Positions 1 to 7,356 are shown, counted from the stretch's first letter. The stretch: DNA of 9,062 bases from Actinomycetota bacterium (GCA_027730465.1 JAQCGQ010000024.1:1-9062), one strand, 5' to 3'. A program made the numbers and translations. The notes: generated from the letters alone by a model not told the origin.

Positions 1-75
1 CCCGCTGGCATCCAGTTAGCGGTGGATTTGGTGAAATTCCAGAACCGACGGTTAAAGTCCGGATGAGAGAAGATG
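1..75 (+). promoter_or_regulatory. FMN riboswitch (RFN element), 3' part only
   Basis: This is the 3' portion of the flavin mononucleotide-sensing aptamer that controls riboflavin genes; its first conserved segments lie left of the window. Visible hallmarks are the GGTGAAATTCC hairpin arm (30-40, closed by a 5-bp stem 27-31/39-43), the CCGACGG core (45-51), AGTCCGGATG (56-65) and the terminal GAGAGAAGA that closes helix P1. A variable arm is formed by CCGCT (2-6) pairing with AGCGG (18-22). These match the RFN consensus in order and spacing. It sits directly upstream of ribD-ribE-ribBA-ribH, the expected target. By family knowledge, FMN binding stabilises P1 and lowers expression of the downstream operon. 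The exact 3' boundary is uncertain by a few bases. Confidence 0.95.
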
Positions 76-80
76 TATGT

Positions 81-112
81 AAGTGACGTGCTTTCATTAC
101 GTCATTTTCTTT
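81..112 (+). terminator. Riboswitch-associated terminator-like hairpin
   Basis: A 9-bp stem is formed by AAGTGACGT (81-89) and ACGTCATTT (99-107), with one G-U pair, around a 9-nt loop. It is followed by a U-rich stretch (T105-T112, broken by one C). It starts about 6 nt after the aptamer and lies upstream of the first gene, the usual position of an expression platform that attenuates transcription. The stem is AT-rich and the T-tract is interrupted, so termination may be only partial. The competing antiterminator pairing would need the 5' part of the aptamer, which is outside the window. Confidence 0.6.
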
Positions 113-117
113 GCGCA

Positions 118-138
118 CCCCGATTATCTATTGGGGGG
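118..138 (+). promoter_or_regulatory. Hairpin masking the ribD ribosome-binding site
   Basis: CCCC (118-121) pairs with GGGG (133-136), and the stem continues inward through G122-T132, A123-T131 and T124-A130 to a 5-nt loop. The six-G run at 133-138 is the only Shine-Dalgarno-like sequence before the ribD ATG at 144, so the stem covers it directly. This would restrict translation initiation unless it is opened. Whether the hairpin responds to the riboswitch or simply sets a low basal rate cannot be told from the sequence. Confidence 0.5.
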
Positions 139-143
139 ATTAA

Positions 144-1133
144 ATGGATCAGTCAGCGCTTATGTCGCGCGCCGATGACCTTTCAAAATTTGGCTTAGGT
201 TATACAGCGCCAAATCCAATAGTTGGTTGCATTATTGTAGATTCAAACAACAATGTCATTGCTGAAGCATTTCACAACGGTGGACCTCATGCAGAATCTA
301 AAGCGATAAATTCAATAGAAGTTGTTCCATCTGATGCAACTTTATTTACTACTTTAGAACCTTGTGATCATTATGGTAAAACTGAACCTTGTTCAGACTT
401 AATCATAAAATCCGGCATTAAAAATGTTATTTATTCCATTACAGATCCAAATCCTATTGCGCAAGGCGGTTCGAAAAAATTACGTGATGCAGGCTTAAAT
501 GTGACTAGCGGAGTTTTAACTGAAAAAGTTAAATTTACTAATAGATATTGGCTGCAAAAGATTAAAACTGGGCGCCCCTATTTCACATGGAAAATTGCCA
601 TGACATTAGATGGCAAGATCGCAGCATTAGATGGAAGTTCAAAATGGATAACTAGTGTTGAATCACGAGGTGATGTCTCCAAGTTACGAAGTCAGGCAGA
701 TGCAGTTTTAATTGGTACTGGAACCGCTTTAGCTGATAATCCGTCTTTAAATTCTCACAATATTGATAGTCGGCAACCATTGCGCATAGTTATGGGTAAG
801 AGCGAAGTTCCCGCTAGCCATAAGCTAAATGATGAATCAGCACCAACACATTTTCTTAAAAGTCATGAAACCACTGATCTAATTGAGCTGCTATCAGGTC
901 TTGAAGTTAATCAAGTTCTAGTTGAGTCTGGCCCAAAGCTAGGCACGGCATTACTAAAGCATGGACTAATTGATGAAATAGTGGCTTATATCGCTCCTTC
1001 AATTTTAGGTAGTGGGAGTTCTTTTGTAGGTGATCTAAATATTTCTTCATTAAGTGAGCGCATGGACTATCAGATTCATAGCTTTACCCAATTAGGAAAT
1101 GATTTATGCGTTACGTTGATCGGTAGAAATTAA
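144..1133 (+). CDS. ribD: Bifunctional pyrimidine deaminase/reductase RibD
   Basis: Cytosolic enzyme for the second and third steps of riboflavin synthesis: deamination of the pyrimidine released from GTP, then NADPH-dependent reduction of its ribosyl side chain. The N-terminal deaminase domain (about 1-140) has PNPIVG (23-28), the zinc motif HAE (49-51, with proton-shuttling Glu51) and the paired cysteines C74 and C83 in LEPCDHYGKTEPC. The C-terminal reductase domain (about 143-329) begins with GRPYFTWKIAMTLDGKIA and carries GTGTALADNP and the LVESGPKLG nucleotide-binding stretch. At 329 aa it is close to other actinobacterial RibD proteins. The loop before HAE is about two residues shorter than in E. 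coli, which also fits actinobacterial forms. The start is set by the G-run 133-138; a second Met at codon 7 is possible but less well placed. First gene of the riboswitch-controlled operon. Its stop overlaps the next start in TAATG. Confidence 0.96.
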   Translation: MDQSALMSRADDLSKFGLGYTAPNPIVGCIIVDSNNNVIAEAFHNGGPHAESKAINSIEVVPSDATLFTTLEPCDHYGKTEPCSDLIIKSGIKNVIYSITDPNPIAQGGSKKLRDAGLNVTSGVLTEKVKFTNRYWLQKIKTGRPYFTWKIAMTLDGKIAALDGSSKWITSVESRGDVSKLRSQADAVLIGTGTALADNPSLNSHNIDSRQPLRIVMGKSEVPASHKLNDESAPTHFLKSHETTDLIELLSGLEVNQVLVESGPKLGTALLKHGLIDEIVAYIAPSILGSGSSFVGDLNISSLSERMDYQIHSFTQLGNDLCVTLIGRN

Positions 1134-1735
1134 TGTTTACAGGAATTATTCACGAAGTTGGCAAAGTTAAAGAAATAACAAGGTCTACGGATTTTGCTCA
1201 ACTTGAGATAACTTGTAGCCAGGTACTAAAAGATATAAAAATCGGGGATTCAATAGCTGTAAATGGCGTATGCCTTACAGCTACTAAGGTGAACACAATG
1301 AGTTTTGACGTAGATGTAATGATTAAAACCTTAGAATTAACCTCACTTGGTAAGTTAAGCAAGAATGTTTCAGTAAACCTGGAGTTAGCCATGTCGGCTT
1401 CAGATAGATTTGGAGGCCACTTTGTACAAGGCCATGTAGATGCAGTTGCTGTTATAACTAAAACTCTTGTTACTAAGGATTGGACTCAAATTCAACTAAA
1501 AGTACTACCTGACCTACTTAAATACATTGTTGCCCAAGGGTCGATATGCCTAGACGGAGTATCACTAACGGTAGGAGAAGTAGCCCAAGATTTAATTTCA
1601 GTCTGGCTAATACCTAAAACTCTTGAAAAAACTAATTTAGCAGATAAGAAAATCGGTGATCTACTAAATGTTGAGGTTGATCTACTAGCTAAGCATATTG
1701 AACGATTAATGCAGAATAAGAGTAAAGATGTCTAA
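1133..1735 (+). CDS. ribE: Riboflavin synthase, alpha subunit
   Basis: Catalyses the last step: dismutation of two 6,7-dimethyl-8-ribityllumazine molecules into riboflavin plus the pyrimidine that RibH reuses. The protein has the characteristic start MFTGIIHEVG and two tandem lumazine-binding domains (about 1-97 and 98-200). Domain 1 has NGVCLT with the family's conserved Cys47 and ends near DRFGGHFVQGHVD. Domain 2 has LDGVSLTV and LIPKTLEKTNL; the usual IPHT reads IPKT here. The length of 200 aa is normal. The gene is translationally coupled: its ATG shares one base with the ribD stop, and no strong Shine-Dalgarno precedes it. It overlaps the next gene by 8 nt. The enzyme works as a homotrimer in the cytosol, probably alongside the RibH capsid. 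The gene is also called ribC in some species. Confidence 0.96.
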   Translation: MFTGIIHEVGKVKEITRSTDFAQLEITCSQVLKDIKIGDSIAVNGVCLTATKVNTMSFDVDVMIKTLELTSLGKLSKNVSVNLELAMSASDRFGGHFVQGHVDAVAVITKTLVTKDWTQIQLKVLPDLLKYIVAQGSICLDGVSLTVGEVAQDLISVWLIPKTLEKTNLADKKIGDLLNVEVDLLAKHIERLMQNKSKDV

Positions 1736-2933
1736 AGATTTAACACAAGTATTAGCTAATTATCGTGATGGCAAAATGGTAATCGTCACAGATCATGAAG
1801 GCAGAGAGAATGAGGCTGACTTAGTAATGGCAGCTGAATTTGCTGACCAGGAGAAAATTGCATTTATGATTCGCTATACATCTGGGGTTATTTGTGTAGC
1901 ACTCACAGCAGATAGAGCGCGAGAATTACAACTTCCACAAATGGTTGCAAATAATGAAGATAAGAAATCTACAGCCTTCACAGTATCAGTGGACTATAAA
2001 GTGGGACTAACGACTGGAATTAGTGCTAAAGAACGAGCAAGCACAATTGTTTCTTTGGCTTCGCCAACAATTATGAGTAGTGATTTGATTAGGCCTGGCC
2101 ATGTGTTTCCATTAGTTGCTCATAAAAATTTACTAAAATCAAGGCTTGGACATACCGAGGCAGCTATTGCACTCTCAATGCTTACTGGGCGCCGACTAGT
2201 TGGAGTAATTGCCGAACTTGTCAACGATGATGGCTCGATGATGAAAGGTGCTGAATTAAAAGTATTTAGTGAGAATCATGGGATACCTATTATTAGCATC
2301 GCAGATTTAGTTAATATTCCGCTACCGCAATCTATAAATTCTGAGAATAAAAAATTAACTTTTGAGTGGACTAAATTACCGCTATCCAATGGAGAATGGA
2401 AAATCACAAGTTCATATGGATCGATGGGTCATATTCACGCAATTTTATCTTATGGCAAAATTGCTAAGCAGAAATTACTGGTTAGAATTCATTCGGAATG
2501 TTTAACTGGCGATGTATTTGCTTCAAAGAGATGTGATTGTGGTGAGCAACTAAAACTTTCAATGGCAGAGATTGAAAAAGTAGGGGATGGATTAGTAATT
2601 TATTTGCGTGGTCATGAAGGTAGGGGAATTGGGCTAGCAGAAAAAATTCGTGCCTATAAACTCCAAGATTCGGGCATTGATACGGTAGAGGCAAATATTA
2701 TTTTAGGACACGAACCAGATATGCGTAACTGGGAAGATGTGGTTGAGATATTAAAAAGTTTAGGGGTAGAAAGTGTTGAATTGTTGACTAATAATCCAGA
2801 TAAGGTTGCGGCTCTAGTAGATAATGGGATTAGTGTTAAGCAAACTCCAATCAGAGGTAGTGTTAACTCTTTGAATAAGAAGTATCTGCAAACTAAAAAG
2901 AATATATTTCATCATACGTTAGGAGAGATTTAA
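1728..2933 (+). CDS. ribBA: Bifunctional DHBP synthase / GTP cyclohydrolase II
   Basis: Fusion enzyme supplying both precursors of the lumazine ring. The N-terminal RibB domain (about 1-200) makes 3,4-dihydroxy-2-butanone 4-phosphate from ribulose 5-phosphate. It has the acidic loop TDHEGRENEAD (21-31), GHVFPL (124-129), GHTEA (141-145, metal-binding His142) and AELVNDDGSM (162-171). The loop's usual DDE reads DHE, but the metal-binding Glu27 is kept. The C-terminal RibA domain (about 205-401) opens GTP. It has RIHSECLTGDVFASKRCDCGEQL with zinc ligands C258, C269 and C271, then RGHEGRGIGL (294-303), RAYKLQDSGIDTVEAN, Asp331 and Arg333 of DMR, and LLTNNP. All known catalytic residues are present in both halves, so both activities are expected. 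Starting at 1728 gives an 8-nt overlap with ribE, consistent with coupled translation. Its stop shares one base with the ribH start. Confidence 0.96.
   Translation: MSKDLTQVLANYRDGKMVIVTDHEGRENEADLVMAAEFADQEKIAFMIRYTSGVICVALTADRARELQLPQMVANNEDKKSTAFTVSVDYKVGLTTGISAKERASTIVSLASPTIMSSDLIRPGHVFPLVAHKNLLKSRLGHTEAAIALSMLTGRRLVGVIAELVNDDGSMMKGAELKVFSENHGIPIISIADLVNIPLPQSINSENKKLTFEWTKLPLSNGEWKITSSYGSMGHIHAILSYGKIAKQKLLVRIHSECLTGDVFASKRCDCGEQLKLSMAEIEKVGDGLVIYLRGHEGRGIGLAEKIRAYKLQDSGIDTVEANIILGHEPDMRNWEDVVEILKSLGVESVELLTNNPDKVAALVDNGISVKQTPIRGSVNSLNKKYLQTKKNIFHHTLGEI
2921..2927 (+). promoter_or_regulatory. Strong Shine-Dalgarno of ribH
   Basis: AGGAGAG lies 5 nt before the ribH ATG at 2933, inside the last codons of ribBA. 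It is the only strong Shine-Dalgarno in the operon; ribE and ribBA have poor ones. This would let ribosomes load independently on ribH, whose product is needed in excess for its many-subunit assembly. Confidence 0.7.
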
Positions 2934-3391
2934 TGGCTGGTAAGTCTCCTAAATCAAAACCTTTAAATGCATCTAAATTAAAAGTTGCCGTCGTAAGTGC
3001 TAGTTGGCATCCTGAAATTTGTAGTGCTCTAGTTGACGGAGCAAAAAGAGCACTGGTGGCAAATAAGGTTAGTAAGGTTACCTACCATGAAGTCTCAGGT
3101 TCCTTCGAATTACCTCTTGCTGCTCAAAAGCTATTTGATTCCGGTAAGGATGTTGTTGTAGTGCTTGGTTTAGTATTAAAAGGGGATACACCACATTTTG
3201 ATTATATTTGTGAAGGGGTCACAAATGGCATTATGCAAGTATCACTCTTTCAAGGTAAACCAATCGGTTTTGGAGTTTTGATGTGTAATACGCTAAAACA
3301 AGCTAGAGATCGTGCTGGGTTTACTGATAGTAATGAAGATAAAGGTTTCGATGCTGCGATTGCAGCCATTAATTCAGCGCTTAATTATTAG
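2933..3391 (+). CDS. ribH: 6,7-dimethyl-8-ribityllumazine synthase
   Basis: Penultimate enzyme of the pathway: condenses the reduced pyrimidine with dihydroxybutanone phosphate to give the lumazine substrate of riboflavin synthase. At 152 aa it has family-typical length. Motifs in order are SASWHPEI (22-29, with an aromatic Trp25 at the ring-stacking position), VSGSFELPLAAQKL (54-67), LGLVLKGDTPHFDYI (78-92, with His88 as general acid/base), PIGFGVLMCNTLKQARDRAG (110-129, with the phosphate-binding Arg) and DKGFDAAIAA. The common VIRG turn reads VLKG, a conservative change. The N-terminus has a short basic, Lys-rich leader of about 15 residues. The gene closes the riboflavin operon. Its last 11 bases, including the TAG stop, overlap the 3' end of the pirin gene on the other strand. 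Confidence 0.96.
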   Translation: MAGKSPKSKPLNASKLKVAVVSASWHPEICSALVDGAKRALVANKVSKVTYHEVSGSFELPLAAQKLFDSGKDVVVVLGLVLKGDTPHFDYICEGVTNGIMQVSLFQGKPIGFGVLMCNTLKQARDRAGFTDSNEDKGFDAAIAAINSALNY

Positions 3392-4436
3392 CTTCTTGTA
3401 ATTCATCAGGAGTTCCATGAACTCCTTTGAGATCTGCTCCTAGTTTGTATCCAATACCATCTCTATTTAAGGGACGATGAGCCTTGCTCCAATCAGGTGG
3501 CACAACACCTAGTACTCCGTTATGAAAATCATCAAATGCTTTTAGTACTTCAGCTTTTGTATTCATAACAAAAGGACCCATCCAAGCCACTGGTTCTTTA
3601 ATTGGTAATCCACCCAAAATTAATACATCCATGCTTGGTGCACGAGACTCTTGATTAAGATCTGCTGAAATAACAATTAGATCACCATCGCGGTAGGTAA
3701 CTAGTTGGCCAGTTTTAATCGGATGTTTTTCTTCTCCAACAGTTCCAAAACCATTTAACACATAAGCAAGTGCGTTATATGCAGGATTCCATGGCAAGCG
3801 GAATTGAGAACCTGGTTGCAGTGTTGCATGAACTAATGTGATTGGGCTTTGAGTAGTTCCAGGACCATTAAAGCCTGCAACCTCACCAGCTATTACTCTA
3901 AGAAGAGCGCCACCATCATCTGAAGATAAAAGTGCAACATCTGAAGCATGCAAATTTTGATAGGCAGGTGGTGACCATTTTTTCGCAGCAGGTAGATTTA
4001 CCCAAAGCTGAAAACCATGAAATAGCCCACCGCTTACAACTAAATGTTCAGGTGGAGTTTCAATATGTAATATGCCTGCACCAGCTGTCATCCATTGCGT
4101 GTCACCATCGGAGATAGTTCCACCACCACCATGGTTATCATAATGATCAAAGATGCCATCAATTATGTAAGTTACGGTTTCAAATCCACGATGTGGGTGC
4201 CAAGGAGTTCCCTTTGGTTCACCCGGTGCATATTCAACCTCACCCATTTGATCTAAGTGAATAAATGGATCTAAATCTGCTAAATCAACACCAGCAAATG
4301 CTCGCCTTACTGGGAATCCTTCACCCTCATGACCTTGAGGTGCGGTGGTAATACTTTTAACTCGGCGTGGGCGTAAATTGGCATCGGCAACAACTCGTGG
4401 CAGAACAGTGATGTCACGGACGGTTACTGCTGGCAT
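3381..4436 (-). CDS. Pirin family protein
   Basis: A bicupin, iron-binding protein of the pirin family. The metal-ligand set is visible: His80 and His82 in HPHRGFETVTY, and His124 and Glu126 in AGAGILHIE. The N-terminal cupin (about 35-150) also has the typical DTQWMTAG. The C-terminal half holds LVHATLQPGSQFRLPWNPAYNALAYVLNG and the pirin C-terminal signature GGLPIKEPVAWMGPFVMN (275-292). At 351 aa it is longer than many bacterial pirins, with an N-terminal extension of about 35 residues and a C-terminal tail of about 40. Bacterial pirins have been reported as quercetinase-like dioxygenases or as regulators of central metabolism; the role here is unknown. It lies 62 nt after pntB on the same strand and may be co-transcribed or have its own start. 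Its 3' end overlaps ribH convergently by 11 nt. Confidence 0.92.
   Translation of the reverse strand: MPAVTVRDITVLPRVVADANLRPRRVKSITTAPQGHEGEGFPVRRAFAGVDLADLDPFIHLDQMGEVEYAPGEPKGTPWHPHRGFETVTYIIDGIFDHYDNHGGGGTISDGDTQWMTAGAGILHIETPPEHLVVSGGLFHGFQLWVNLPAAKKWSPPAYQNLHASDVALLSSDDGGALLRVIAGEVAGFNGPGTTQSPITLVHATLQPGSQFRLPWNPAYNALAYVLNGFGTVGEEKHPIKTGQLVTYRDGDLIVISADLNQESRAPSMDVLILGGLPIKEPVAWMGPFVMNTKAEVLKAFDDFHNGVLGVVPPDWSKAHRPLNRDGIGYKLGADLKGVHGTPDELQEANN
3408..3428 (+). terminator. Perfect hairpin after ribH, inside the pirin 3' end
   Basis: AGGAGTTC (3408-3415), a 3-nt CAT loop and GAACTCCT (3419-3426) form a perfect 8-bp stem 17 nt beyond the ribH stop. In the rib direction it runs into TTTG, giving only a short U-stretch. 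In the pirin direction no U-tract follows. It could be the end of the rib transcript, placed within antisense pirin coding sequence because no intergenic space exists. The weak U-tract keeps confidence moderate. Confidence 0.4.
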
Positions 4437-4440
4437 ATTA

Positions 4441-4445
4441 TCTCC
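4441..4445 (-). promoter_or_regulatory. Shine-Dalgarno of the pirin gene
   Basis: On the minus strand GGAGA lies 4 nt before the ATG (4436-4434), within AATGGAGATAATATG. This supports the chosen start and shows that the gene is translated from a leadered message. Confidence 0.65.
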
Positions 4446-4498
4446 ATTATTTTATTACGTTGATGAACTGTACAACATCTATTGATTCTGATTTATTC

Positions 4499-5884
4499 CT
4501 ATAAACCCTTTAATGCGCTAACTACTTTTGTTAGCGAGTCCTTTGCATCACCAAATAAAAGTGTGGTTTTTGCTTCATACAAAAGTTCATTTTCAATACC
4601 AGCAAAGCCTGGTCGCATTGATCTCTTCAGAAATATCACATTTCCAGCTAACGCCACATCTAATATTGGCATTCCATAGATTGGGCACCCAGGTGTAGTT
4701 TTTGCTGCGGGATTAACTACATCATTTGCGCCAACAACTAAGACCACATCTGTTTGTGGAAAGGTTGGATTTATCTCTTCCATCTCAACTAATTGTTCGT
4801 ATGGAACATTTGCTTCTGCAAGTAAAACATTCATATGTCCTGGCATACGACCTGCAACGGGATGAATTCCATAAGCAACTTCAACACCTTTTGATGCTAA
4901 TAAATCTGCTAACTCTCTTACCGTGTGCTGTGCTTGAGCAACAGCTAATCCAAATCCAGGCACGATCACAACGCGTTGAGCGTAGTTTAGAAGTATTGCC
5001 ACATCATCAGGTGAACCAGATTTAACTGGACGAGCATCAGCCTCACCAACACTTGCTTGTGCTTTAGCGGTAAAGGCACCAAATAAAGTTCCAAATAAAG
5101 ATCTACCCATGGCTTCAGCCATTAATCTGGTAAGTATCGTGCCAGAGGCACCAACTAAAGTTCCAGCCACAATTAACAAAGTAGTTTGTAGAACGTAACC
5201 AGAAGCTGCAACTGTTAAACCAGTAAATGCATTAAGTAGTGAGATAACAATTGGAACATCCGCGCCGCCAACTGGTAGCACAAATAGAACACCAAATAAT
5301 AATGAAAGTAAGCCATTTGCTAATAGTGGAGTCGTACCACCTGATGAAATAACCCAGCCACCACTTACCAATACGCCAATTAAGGTTAACGCGATAATTT
5401 GCCTGCCCAGTGGAAATATGACTGGTCTTGTTGTCATTATTTCTTGCAATTTTAAGAAAGTAATAATAGAACCAGAAAAAGACACACACCCCACAATTAC
5501 GGTAAATACTGTTGCAATAACAACTGCTGTAGATGCTGTATCTCCAAGCTTTAAGTATTCAACAATTGCTACTAAAGCAGCTGCTCCACCACCAACACCG
5601 TTAAAGAGTGCTACAAGTTGCGGCATCTGAGTCATCTGTACCTTACGTGCAGCTGGGACTCCTACTAAGGTTCCAAAAGCAATTGCAGCCAAAATCAGGG
5701 TTTGATTATTTAGTGGTTTACCTTCATTGGCATAAAAGAAGACAATTACTGTGGCTATAGTTGCGCCAACTGCGCCGATTAGATTTCCTCTACGAGCTGA
5801 TTTTGGTGAGGACAAACCTTTTAAAGCCAAAATGAAACAGATACCCGCGGCTAGGCCAATTAAGTCATAGAGGTTGCGGCTCAT
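4499..5884 (-). CDS. pntB: NAD(P) transhydrogenase subunit beta
   Basis: Beta subunit of the inner-membrane, proton-translocating transhydrogenase that reduces NADP+ with NADH at the cost of proton motive force. Residues 1-270 are the membrane part (domain II), with about eight or nine hydrophobic helices. Landmarks are LKGLSSPKSARRGN (21-34), MPQLVALFNGVGGGAAA (87-103) and PVGGADVPIVISLLNAF (204-220). Residues about 285-461 form the soluble NADP(H)-binding domain III, with VIVPGFGLAVAQAQH (306-320), HPVAGRMPGHMNVLLAEA (341-358), GANDVVNPAA (385-394), KRSM (420-423) and FGDAK (444-448). The length of 461 aa is normal and the protein appears intact. The start codon overlaps the pntAB stop in ATGA, with GAAGG just upstream. 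The channel position that is His91 in E. coli PntB reads Asn95 here (see finding). Confidence 0.96.
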   Translation of the reverse strand: MSRNLYDLIGLAAGICFILALKGLSSPKSARRGNLIGAVGATIATVIVFFYANEGKPLNNQTLILAAIAFGTLVGVPAARKVQMTQMPQLVALFNGVGGGAAALVAIVEYLKLGDTASTAVVIATVFTVIVGCVSFSGSIITFLKLQEIMTTRPVIFPLGRQIIALTLIGVLVSGGWVISSGGTTPLLANGLLSLLFGVLFVLPVGGADVPIVISLLNAFTGLTVAASGYVLQTTLLIVAGTLVGASGTILTRLMAEAMGRSLFGTLFGAFTAKAQASVGEADARPVKSGSPDDVAILLNYAQRVVIVPGFGLAVAQAQHTVRELADLLASKGVEVAYGIHPVAGRMPGHMNVLLAEANVPYEQLVEMEEINPTFPQTDVVLVVGANDVVNPAAKTTPGCPIYGMPILDVALAGNVIFLKRSMRPGFAGIENELLYEAKTTLLFGDAKDSLTKVVSALKGL

Positions 5885-6207
5885 TTGCCTTCACCTGAAT
5901 CTTTCTTAGACTTTGGCTTTCCTTTAAACATTTGCAGCATTCGATCAGTTACAACAAAGCCGCCCACCATGTTAATTGTTGCCAGAATTACAGCAGCAAG
6001 TGCTAAACCTAATTCAAGATTAGTTTTTGCATGATCTGCTACCACAATTGCGCCAACTAAAATAACTCCATGAATTGCATTAGCACCACTCATAAGTGGC
6101 GTGTGTAATGTTGTAGATACCTTTGAAACTACTTCAAATCCAACGAAGATAGATAATAGAAAGATTGCAAGTAAGGCGATTTCATTGCTCATTAGTTCAG
6201 AGGCCAT
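5881..6207 (-). CDS. pntAB: NAD(P) transhydrogenase subunit alpha, part 2
   Basis: Small membrane subunit giving the alpha-side helices of domain II in three-subunit transhydrogenases, where E. coli-type alpha is split in two. The 108 residues contain three hydrophobic helices: about 9-28, 38-57 (TPLMSGANAIHGVILVGAI) and 67-86 (LALAAVILATINMVGGFVV, followed by TDRML). A short Lys-rich tail follows (about 95-108). His46 lies mid-membrane in helix 2. The gene shares one base with the end of pntAA and 4 nt with pntB, so the three are translationally coupled. A GAGAAGGG Shine-Dalgarno lies upstream. Met6 is an alternative start, but Met1 fits the coupling better. Confidence 0.94.
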   Translation of the reverse strand: MASELMSNEIALLAIFLLSIFVGFEVVSKVSTTLHTPLMSGANAIHGVILVGAIVVADHAKTNLELGLALAAVILATINMVGGFVVTDRMLQMFKGKPKSKKDSGEGK

Positions 6208-7331
6208 TACTTACCCTTCTCTCTTTTTAATCCGTTATGCGTAATAGTGGCAGAATCAATAATTTCATCTGAAAAATCAGGTTCAATCACACCAGTGGGT
6301 TTACCATCAACTGATTTGCTCATAAGCAGGAGAAGGTTTACTACATTTCTCGAAAATAACATCGAGGCATGAAATGCTAGTTGGCTTGGCACATCTTTTC
6401 CGCCCCAGATTTTCACGCCCGCACTGGTGGTAATGATTTCACCGGCAACTGAGCCTTCAACATTTCCGCCACTTTCAGCAGCTAAATCCACTACAACTGA
6501 ACCAGGCGCCATTTGAGAAATCATCGCAGCTGTTACTAATCGTGGCGCAGTTCGTCCTGGTACTGCAGCGGTTGTAATTAAAACATCAGCTGCTGCAATA
6601 TATGGGGTAAGTAATTCTCGTTGTTTGTTAGAACGCTCTTCAGTCATCTCTCTGGCGTAACCACCAGCACCTTCTAATGCTTCAAGTTCTAAAGTAATAA
6701 ATTTTGCACCCATTGACCTAACCTCATCAGCTGAGGCTGGTCTAACATCATAAGCTGATACAACTGCGCCTAATCTTTTAGCAGTGGCAATTGCTTGCAG
6801 TCCAGCAACTCCTGCTCCTAAGACAATTACTTTTGCTGGGGTAATAGTGCCAGCCGCAGTCATAAGTAGTGGGAAAAACTTTGGTGATAACTCAGCTGCA
6901 ACTAAAGATGCTTTATAGCCAGCACATAATGCTTGTGAGGTAAGGGCATCCATTGATTGCGCTCTAGAGATTCTTGGCACCATTTCAAGCGAAATCGCAG
7001 TAACCCCGGCAGAAATAGCAGCCTCAATTGAATCAGCATAGGTAGTTGGGGATAAAAAAGAGATTGTAATTGCACCTTTTTTAAGTGTTTTCATCTGCGC
7101 AGGATTTAAGGGCTGAACAGATAGAACTACATCAGCATCTGTCATTACACCAGTTGACTTAACCTGAGCCCCAACATCACTAAATTGTTTATCTGAATAT
7201 TGCGCAGCAACTCCTGCGCCAGTTTCAATAACAACTTCAAGGCCTGCTTTTGTGAGTTTTGAAATGATGTCAGGGACTAACGCCACACGTTTTTCACCTG
7301 ATTTAATTTCTCTTGGAACGGCAATACGCAT
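6207..7331 (-). CDS. pntAA: NAD(P) transhydrogenase subunit alpha, part 1
   Basis: Peripheral, cytoplasmic domain I that binds NAD(H) and passes hydride to the NADP(H) site of PntB. It starts with the family signature MRIAVPREIKSGEKRVALVP. The RQD loop is complete (Arg120, Gln125 and Asp128 in PRISRAQSMDALTSQA). The Rossmann site reads VIVLGAGVAGLQAIATAKRLGA (168-189), followed by AYDVRP. Later motifs are ITTAAVPGRTAP (252-263), VVVDLAAESGGN (279-290) and KIWGGKDVPSQLAFHASMLFSRN (307-329). The length of 374 aa fits split-type PntAA, distinguishing it from alanine dehydrogenase together with the adjacent pntAB and pntB. It lies 25 nt after argF. The upstream Shine-Dalgarno is weak (AGG well before the ATG), so it probably depends partly on read-through from argF. 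I found no ATA isoleucine codons in it. Confidence 0.96.
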   Translation of the reverse strand: MRIAVPREIKSGEKRVALVPDIISKLTKAGLEVVIETGAGVAAQYSDKQFSDVGAQVKSTGVMTDADVVLSVQPLNPAQMKTLKKGAITISFLSPTTYADSIEAAISAGVTAISLEMVPRISRAQSMDALTSQALCAGYKASLVAAELSPKFFPLLMTAAGTITPAKVIVLGAGVAGLQAIATAKRLGAVVSAYDVRPASADEVRSMGAKFITLELEALEGAGGYAREMTEERSNKQRELLTPYIAAADVLITTAAVPGRTAPRLVTAAMISQMAPGSVVVDLAAESGGNVEGSVAGEIITTSAGVKIWGGKDVPSQLAFHASMLFSRNVVNLLLLMSKSVDGKPTGVIEPDFSDEIIDSATITHNGLKREKGK

Positions 7332-7356
7332 TTGCTAACTTTACCTAACCCTCACC

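Noticed and set aside
1728..2933. Possible loss of RibB activity from the altered acidic loop (DHEGRENEAD)
   Set aside because: The metal-binding Glu27, Arg26, Glu29, Asp31 and His142 are all kept. The changes are at positions not known to me to be essential.
4449..4475. Promoter-like pair for pirin on the minus strand (TTGTAC 4475-4470, TAAAAT 4454-4449)
   Set aside because: The spacer is only 15 nt, and the predicted transcript start would fall on the GGAGA ribosome-binding site, which would then be useless.
4726..5025. Plus-strand open frame of 99 codons
   Set aside because: It is the antisense shadow of the conserved NADP-binding domain of PntB; no start context or motif supports it.
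5232..5630. Open frames of 85 (minus) and 70 (plus) codons within pntB
   Set aside because: They lie in other frames of a fully conserved membrane gene. Their hydrophobic or low-complexity translations reflect the coding sequence beneath.
6207..7331. Alanine dehydrogenase reading of pntAA
   Set aside because: The two families share a fold, but the RQD-loop sequence SRAQSMDALTSQA, the length and the coupled pntAB and pntB genes identify transhydrogenase domain I.
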